In this document: one piece after another, positions 59,119 through 64,000 of the stretch | How the letters are laid out: each line of letters begins with the position of its first letter | How positions within the stretch are numbered: position 1 is the first letter of the stretch | NCBI RefSeq assembly: GCF_001425205.1 | Contig: NZ_LMDW01000018.1 | Span: 155,372 to 219,371, forward strand | DNA length: 64,000 nt | From: Variovorax sp. Root411 | GTDB lineage: Bacteria; Pseudomonadota; Gammaproteobacteria; Burkholderiales; Burkholderiaceae_C | Direction: 5' to 3' | Program-made: the position numbers and the translations under genes | Notes under the pieces: generated by a model | Told to the model about the DNA's origin: nothing | Database searches by the model: none | Seen by the model: the letters and a program-made list of their open reading frames with translations, nothing else

Positions 59119-60336
59119 GTGAACGCCGAAACCATCGTCATCGTGGGGGCCGGTCAAGCCGGCGGCTGGGCCGCGCAAACGCTGCGCAGCGAGGGTTTCG
59201 CGGGCCGCGTGGTCCTGATCGGCGACGAGCCCCATCGTCCCTATGAACGCCCGCCGCTGTCCAAGGCGGTGCTCTCCGGAGATGCGCATGCGGACACCAC
59301 GCATCTACTGAAATTGGAAGCTTTCGATGCGCTCGGCATCGACTGGCGGCCGAACGTCGGCGCGACCTTCATCGACAGGGCTGCGAAGAAGCTTCGCCTC
59401 ACGCGTGGAGCGGACGTTGCATATGACAAGCTGATCCTCTGCAACGGCGGACGGGCGCGCCGGCTGAATATCCCGGGCGCGGATCTGCCCGGCGTCTTCG
59501 TCTTGCGCAGCATCGAGGATGCGGCGGCGCTTGGCGCCGCGCTCTCTCCCGGCAAGCGGCTGCTTGTCGTCGGAGGCGGCTGGATCGGACTCGAAGTGGC
59601 CGCAACGGCCAGGAAGAAGGGCCTGGACGTGACCGTCGTGGAAGCGATGGGCCGGCTGTGCGAGCGCACCGTTCCGCCGGAAATTTCCGACTACCTCCTG
59701 CAGCTTCACACCTCCCAGGGCGTCGATGTCCGGCTCGGCACGGGAATCGAGCGCCTGGCGGAGGGCGCGCGAGGCGGCCTGGCGGCCTCGTTCGGCGACG
59801 GGCGCGAGCTCGAGTGCGACGTGGTGCTCATCGGTGTCGGCCTGATTCCCAACGACGAACTCGCACGCGAGGCAGGCCTGGCTTGCGATGGCGGCGTGCT
59901 GGTCGATTCGCAATGCCGCTCATCGGATCCCGACATTCTTGCCGCGGGCGACGTGGCCACATGGCATTGCGAATGGGCGGGCCGGCGGATGCGGCTCGAG
60001 TCCTGGCAGAACGCCCAGGAGCAAGGCATCGCCGCCGCGCGCGCCGCGCTCGGCACAGCGGTGAATCATCAGCCGCTGCCCTGGTTCTGGTCGGACCAGT
60101 ACGACGTCAACCTCCAGATCTACGGCATGCCCACGCCCGCGCACCGCGTGGTCGTGCGCGGCGACCGGAGCTCCAACAGCTTCGTGATGTTCTTCCTCGA
60201 CGCCGACAAGGTCGTTGCGGCGCTGGGGCCCAACGCCGCGCGCGATCTGCGCTTTGCGCGGCGCCTGATCGAGCGCCGCACCAGCGTCGACGCGGCGCAG
60301 CTCGCCGACCTCCAAGTGCCGCTCGCCAAACTTTGA
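59119..60336 (+). CDS. FAD-dependent ferredoxin reductase
   Basis: A 405-aa flavoprotein of the BphA4/AndAa type. The N-terminal FAD motif IVIVGAGQAGGWAAQTLR, YERPPLSKAVLSGD, the NAD-binding VVGGGWIGLEVAATARKKGL and the late ILAAGDVATW are visible. It takes electrons from NADH for the ferredoxin. The start is GTG. In the classical nag operon the reductase is of another type (plant-type ferredoxin plus flavin domain), so this system has an And-like electron chain. The gene order alpha, beta, ferredoxin, reductase also equals andAcAdAbAa. Confidence 0.92.
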   Translation: MNAETIVIVGAGQAGGWAAQTLRSEGFAGRVVLIGDEPHRPYERPPLSKAVLSGDAHADTTHLLKLEAFDALGIDWRPNVGATFIDRAAKKLRLTRGADVAYDKLILCNGGRARRLNIPGADLPGVFVLRSIEDAAALGAALSPGKRLLVVGGGWIGLEVAATARKKGLDVTVVEAMGRLCERTVPPEISDYLLQLHTSQGVDVRLGTGIERLAEGARGGLAASFGDGRELECDVVLIGVGLIPNDELAREAGLACDGGVLVDSQCRSSDPDILAAGDVATWHCEWAGRRMRLESWQNAQEQGIAAARAALGTAVNHQPLPWFWSDQYDVNLQIYGMPTPAHRVVVRGDRSSNSFVMFFLDADKVVAALGPNAARDLRFARRLIERRTSVDAAQLADLQVPLAKL

Positions 60337-60386
60337 AATAGCTCCGCGCACGAGTCCGCTTTCCAAACTCCATCACCTCCCACACC

Positions 60387-61091
60387 ATGACCACCACTTA
60401 TCTCTGGACTCCTGCTGCTGTTCCATCCCTGCCGGTGCGCGGCAAGACGGAGCGTTTGCCCGTCAACCGGCTGTTCTTCGTCGGCCGCAACTACCACGCC
60501 CACGCGGTCGAGATGGGACGGCCGGTCGACAAGGCGGTGGAGGTGCCGTTCTATTTCACCAAGAGCCTGCCGACGCTGGTGGAATCCGGCGCCACGGTGG
60601 CCTATCCACCCGAGACGAAGAACTACCACTTCGAGATGGAGCTGGTACTTGTGGTCGGTGCGCCCGGCTTTCGCGTCAGCCGCGCCGACGCGCACAAGCT
60701 GATCTACGGGTACGCCTGCGGCCTGGACATGACGCGGCGCGACCTGCAGCTGGTGGCCCGCGAGAAGGGCCGGCCCTGGGACCTCGGCAAGGACGTGGAG
60801 CAGTCGTCGGTGGTGTCCGAGGTCGTTCCCATGGCCGGCACGGTGCTCGAGCAGGGCGCGCTGGCGCTGAGCGTGAACGGCCAGGAGCGCCAGCGCTCCG
60901 ATCTTTCCAAGCTGATCTGGAACATCCCAGAGCTGATCGAGGACCTTTCGAAGTTCTACCACCTGCAGCCTGGCGATCTGATCTTCACCGGCACGCCCGA
61001 AGGCGTGGGCGCGCTCCAGCCCGGCGATCGCATCGAAGGCAGCGTTGCCGGCGTGGGCGAGATCACGCTCACGGTCGGCCCCGCCGAGTGA
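60387..61091 (+). CDS. nagK: Fumarylpyruvate hydrolase-like FAH protein
   Basis: A 234-aa FAH-family hydrolase. It shows FFVGRNYHAHAVEMG, the metal-binding FEMELVLVVGAPG, YGYACGLDMTRRDLQ and GDLIFTGTPEGVG. In gentisate pathways this enzyme splits fumarylpyruvate to fumarate and pyruvate; some relatives act on maleylpyruvate directly. No maleylpyruvate isomerase gene is present in the window, which leaves the last steps open. It lies 50 bp after the reductase and 95 bp before gentisate dioxygenase. Confidence 0.85.
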   Translation: MTTTYLWTPAAVPSLPVRGKTERLPVNRLFFVGRNYHAHAVEMGRPVDKAVEVPFYFTKSLPTLVESGATVAYPPETKNYHFEMELVLVVGAPGFRVSRADAHKLIYGYACGLDMTRRDLQLVAREKGRPWDLGKDVEQSSVVSEVVPMAGTVLEQGALALSVNGQERQRSDLSKLIWNIPELIEDLSKFYHLQPGDLIFTGTPEGVGALQPGDRIEGSVAGVGEITLTVGPAE

Positions 61092-61186
61092 AGCGCAAGC
61101 CAACGCGGCGCTTCTCCCCGTAAACGATACGGCGACAGACGCGCCATGCGAGCGCTCGTTGCAGCGGTCCCCACGAAGGAACTTCC

Positions 61187-62323
61187 ATGACAGTCGACAC
61201 CGTACCCTCCCCCGTGCGCCTGAAGGCCGTCGCGGGTCCGGGCCAACCCGAACCCAGCCTCGCGCTCGAGCAGCTCTACCGGGGCTTCGAAAGCGAGCTG
61301 CTCGTTCCGCTGTGGACAGAAATCGGCGACCTGATGCCGCGGCACCCGCGCAGCAAGGCAGTGCCCCATCTTTGGCGCTGGGATCGCCTGGTCGAACTGG
61401 CCAGCGAGGCCGGGCGCATCGTGCCCGTGGGCCGCGGCGGCGAGCGGCGCGCCATCGCGCTGGCCAATCCGGCGCTCGGCGGCCGGCCGTTTGCCACGCC
61501 CACGCTGTGGGCTGCTATCCAGTACCTGATGCCGGGCGAGGATGCACCGGAGCATCGCCACACGCAGCACGCGTTCCGCTTCGTGGTGGAGGGCGAAGGC
61601 GTGTGGACCGTGGTCAACGGCGACCCGGTGCGAATGTCGCGCGGCGACTTCCTGCCGCAGGCCGGATGGAACTGGCATTCCCATCACAACGCGGCCAGTG
61701 CGCCGATGGCCTGGATCGATGGACTGGACATTCCGTTCTCGTACTACACGGAGTCGCAGTTCTTCGAGTTCGGGCGCGAGCGCGTCAGCACGGCCGAGAA
61801 GGCCACGCCGGAGCGCTCGCGCTCGGAGCGCCTGTGGGGCCACCCGGGCTTGCGTCCGCTGTCGCAGCCGGAGGCGCCGGCCGCGACGCCGCTGCTGGCC
61901 TACCGCTGGGTCGATACCGACCGTGCCCTGGCCGACCAGCTCGCGCTGGAGGACGAGGGCCATGCCGCCACACTGAGCCCGGGCCACGCGGCGGTTCGCT
62001 TCACGAATCCGAGCAACGGGCGCGACGTGCTGCCCACCATCCGCACCGAGATGCACCGCATCAGAAAGGGGGCGAGCACCCTGGTGCAGCGCGAGGTCGG
62101 GTCATCGGTCTACCAGGTGTTCGAGGGCAGCGGCACGGTGAAGGTGGGCGAGCAGCAATGGAGCGTCAAGCGCGGCGACATGTTCGTCGTGCCGTCGTGG
62201 CAGCCCTTCGCGGCCCACTGCGACGCGGACAGCCCTGCAGCGCTCGACCTTTTCCGCTTCAGCGACGGGCCGATCTTCGAAGCGCTGCACGCGCACCGAA
62301 CGCATACAGGCGAACTGGCGTAG
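61187..62323 (+). CDS. nagI: Gentisate 1,2-dioxygenase
   Basis: A 378-aa bicupin iron dioxygenase that opens the gentisate ring to maleylpyruvate. The first cupin has AAIQYLMPGEDAPEHRHTQHAFRFVVEGEG and GDFLPQAGWNWHSHHN with the iron-binding histidines. The second cupin (SSVYQVFEGSGTVKVGEQ, VVPSWQPFAAHCDAD) lacks a full histidine set, as usual. The start has AAGGAA upstream. It defines the pathway of this cluster. Confidence 0.93.
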   Translation: MTVDTVPSPVRLKAVAGPGQPEPSLALEQLYRGFESELLVPLWTEIGDLMPRHPRSKAVPHLWRWDRLVELASEAGRIVPVGRGGERRAIALANPALGGRPFATPTLWAAIQYLMPGEDAPEHRHTQHAFRFVVEGEGVWTVVNGDPVRMSRGDFLPQAGWNWHSHHNAASAPMAWIDGLDIPFSYYTESQFFEFGRERVSTAEKATPERSRSERLWGHPGLRPLSQPEAPAATPLLAYRWVDTDRALADQLALEDEGHAATLSPGHAAVRFTNPSNGRDVLPTIRTEMHRIRKGASTLVQREVGSSVYQVFEGSGTVKVGEQQWSVKRGDMFVVPSWQPFAAHCDADSPAALDLFRFSDGPIFEALHAHRTHTGELA

Positions 62324-62446
62324 CCGTCCGCAGCTCACTGTTTTTCGGATTTCAGCGCCCGTTCAAGCCGATGGCCGTCGCGCCGTTGTGCACGGCCGCG
62401 TGTCACTTTCGCGCTTTTTTTATTCCAAACCAACTCGAGACAAGAC

Positions 62447-63625
62447 ATGACGATACCCACTCCCTCTCTCCGCCGCACCGGCCTGGTTCTGGCCGCCTTC
62501 GCCTGCTCGGGCGCCAGCCATCTCGCGGCGGCCGCCACCATCGGCATCATGGCACCGCTGTCGGGCCCCGTCGCGATCGTCGGCCAGGACCAGGTCGACG
62601 GCTTCATGCTTGCGGTCGAGCAGTTCGGCGGCAAGCTGGGCGGGCAACCGGCCACGGTGCTCAAGGAAGACGACCAGCTCAAGCCGGAGATCGGGAGCCA
62701 GATCGTGCGCAAGTTCATCGACAAGGACAAGGTCGACGCCATCGTTGGCTTAAGTTTTTCCAACGTCATGATGGCCAGCCTGCCGCGCATCGCGGAGTCC
62801 GGTGTCGTCGCTATTGCCACCAACTCCGGGCCATCGCCGCTGGCCGGCGCCGGTTGCAAACCGAACGTGTTCTCGACCGCCTGGCAGAACGACGGCGCCG
62901 CCGAAGCCATGGGCAAGTTCGCGCAGGACAAGGGCGTGAAGAAGGTCTACCTGATGGCCCCGAACTATCAGGCCGGCAAGGACATGCTGACCGGCTTCAA
63001 ACGCTACTTCAAGGGCCAGATCGTCGAAGAGGTCTACACCCAGGTCAACCAGCCCGACTATTCCGCCGAACTCGCGCAGCTGCAGGCCGCCAAGCCCGAT
63101 GCCGTCTTCGTGTTCTATCCCGGCGGCATGGGCGTGAACTTCATCAAGCAGATGGCGCAGGCGGGCCTGATGGGCAAGCTGCCGCTCTATTCGGTCTTCA
63201 CGGTCGACGGGACCACGCTGCCCGCATTGCGCGATGCCGCCGTGGGCAGCATCAGCGGCGCCATGTGGGACGCAGCGCTGGACGCGCCCGAGAGCAAGAA
63301 GTTCGTGGCCGATTTCGAGGCCAAGTACAAGCGCACGCCCAGCGAGTACGCCGCAACGGCCTACGACGCGGCGAGCATCCTGAACATCGCGCTCGGCAAG
63401 GCCAAGGGCGGGGACAACAAGGCGCTGGCAGCCGCTGTCAAGGCCGCGGGCAGCGAAGTGAAATCGGTGCGGGGACCCTTCGCCTTCAACAACAACAACC
63501 TGCCGGTGCAGAACTACTACGCGTTCGAGACCGTGAAGAACGGCAGCAGCGTCACCGGCAAGCTGCTGGCGACGCCGCTGCCGAAGCAGGTCGACGCCTA
63601 TCACGCGCAATGCGCGCTGAAGTAA
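62447..63625 (+). CDS. Branched-chain-type ABC transporter substrate-binding protein
   Basis: A 392-aa periplasmic binding protein (Leu/Ile/Val type). A signal peptide (RRTGLVLAAFACSGASHLAAAA) is followed by IGIMAPLSGPVAIVGQDQVDGFMLA, VGLSFSNVMMA and YAATAYDAASILNIALGKAKGG. In aromatic-degradation clusters such proteins often bind aromatic acids instead of amino acids. The permease gene follows after 4 bp. Uptake of salicylate or a related acid is the inferred role. Confidence 0.9.
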   Translation: MTIPTPSLRRTGLVLAAFACSGASHLAAAATIGIMAPLSGPVAIVGQDQVDGFMLAVEQFGGKLGGQPATVLKEDDQLKPEIGSQIVRKFIDKDKVDAIVGLSFSNVMMASLPRIAESGVVAIATNSGPSPLAGAGCKPNVFSTAWQNDGAAEAMGKFAQDKGVKKVYLMAPNYQAGKDMLTGFKRYFKGQIVEEVYTQVNQPDYSAELAQLQAAKPDAVFVFYPGGMGVNFIKQMAQAGLMGKLPLYSVFTVDGTTLPALRDAAVGSISGAMWDAALDAPESKKFVADFEAKYKRTPSEYAATAYDAASILNIALGKAKGGDNKALAAAVKAAGSEVKSVRGPFAFNNNNLPVQNYYAFETVKNGSSVTGKLLATPLPKQVDAYHAQCALK

Positions 63626-63629
63626 TCCC

Positions 63630-64000
63630 ATGAGCAGCACTGTTGTTCTTGCCCAGTTGCTCAACGGGCTCCAGTACGGGGTCCTGTTGTTCCTGCTGGC
63701 GGCGGGGTTGACGCTGGTCTTCGGCATCATGAGCTTCGTCAACCTGGCGCACGGCTCGCTGTACATGATGGGCGCCTACTTCGCGGCAACGGCCTTCCAG
63801 TACACGGGGTCGTTCGGATGGGCCGTCGCCGCGGCCATGGGCGGCTCGCTGCTGCTGGGCCTCGCGCTGGAGTTCGTGGCCGTGTCGCGGCTGTATCGCC
63901 GGGACCATCTCGACCATGTGCTGGCCACCTTCGGTCTCGTGTTGTTCTTCAACGAGCTGGTGCGCATCATCTGGGGTTCGCAGCCCGTCTTCCTGCAAGT
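63630..64000 (+). CDS. Branched-chain-type ABC transporter permease (LivH-like), 3'-partial
   Basis: The first 123 codons of an inner-membrane permease: MSSTVVLAQLLNGLQYGVLL, FGIMSFVNLAHGSLYMMGAY and DHLDHVLATFGLVLFFNEL, all typical of LivH. The ATG at 63630 follows the binding-protein stop by 4 bp. The window ends inside the gene; the second permease and the two ATPases are expected to the right. Confidence 0.92.
   Translation, partial: MSSTVVLAQLLNGLQYGVLLFLLAAGLTLVFGIMSFVNLAHGSLYMMGAYFAATAFQYTGSFGWAVAAAMGGSLLLGLALEFVAVSRLYRRDHLDHVLATFGLVLFFNELVRIIWGSQPVFLQ

Overview
The window looks like a chromosome segment of a Comamonadaceae-type betaproteobacterium (Variovorax or a relative). The basis is high GC, a Bug/Tct transporter, a formyl-CoA transferase/oxalyl-CoA decarboxylase cluster, a gentisate pathway and Burkholderiales-type two-partner secretion. 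The genus is inferred from gene style only.

Region 1 (1-17.9 kb, host chromosome). After a type VI-type immunity gene and a 53-aa small gene comes a leftward block for oxalate use: oxc, two formyl-CoA transferase genes, a lone PAS protein, a small unknown protein, a succinyl-CoA synthetase pair, a FAH-family protein, a ketopantoate-reductase-like protein, pyruvate kinase and a LysR regulator. A Crp/Fnr-family regulator is divergent from oxc, and a tripartite tricarboxylate transporter (tctA, tctB, tctC) lies beyond it. FNR-like palindromes (TTGAN6TCAA) sit before oxc, before tctC and before the 53-aa gene. The regulator has the E-x-x-S-R recognition helix that reads TTGA, so one regulon for oxalate import and breakdown is predicted. 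Two copies of a large extragenic inverted repeat lie in this block.

Region 2 (17.9-54.1 kb, integrated island). A tRNA-Arg(CCT) is followed by a P4-type integrase. The tRNA 3' end and its terminator are repeated at 54.15 kb, which bounds an island of about 36 kb. Its cargo is: IS66 debris; an AbiEi/AbiEii toxin-antitoxin pair with two extra downstream genes, the second cut by an IS21 fragment; a membrane protein; a contact-dependent inhibition locus (CdiA with a papain-fold toxin tip, an Imm35-like immunity protein, CdiB, a lipoprotein); an IS1182-type fragment; a mobilization module (relaxase, MobC-like) with striking palindromes; two XRE regulators; and an 11-kb leftward operon of six genes. 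That operon encodes a small HTH protein, a SNF2 helicase, an AIPR protein, a GHKL ATPase with a nuclease-like tail, a type III-like methyltransferase and a type III-like restriction helicase. It is the best candidate for a poorly described defence system.

Region 3 (54.1-64 kb). A second P4-type integrase of the same family starts at the distal att copy and is cut by a degraded IS630 element, so two elements probably integrated in tandem. Next come a NahR-like LysR regulator and a divergent operon for a three-component Rieske oxygenase, a fumarylpyruvate-hydrolase-like protein, gentisate 1,2-dioxygenase and a branched-chain-type ABC transporter. Together these suggest salicylate (or a related acid) to gentisate to central metabolism. 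The cluster may be cargo of the second element or ordinary chromosome; the window ends too soon to tell.
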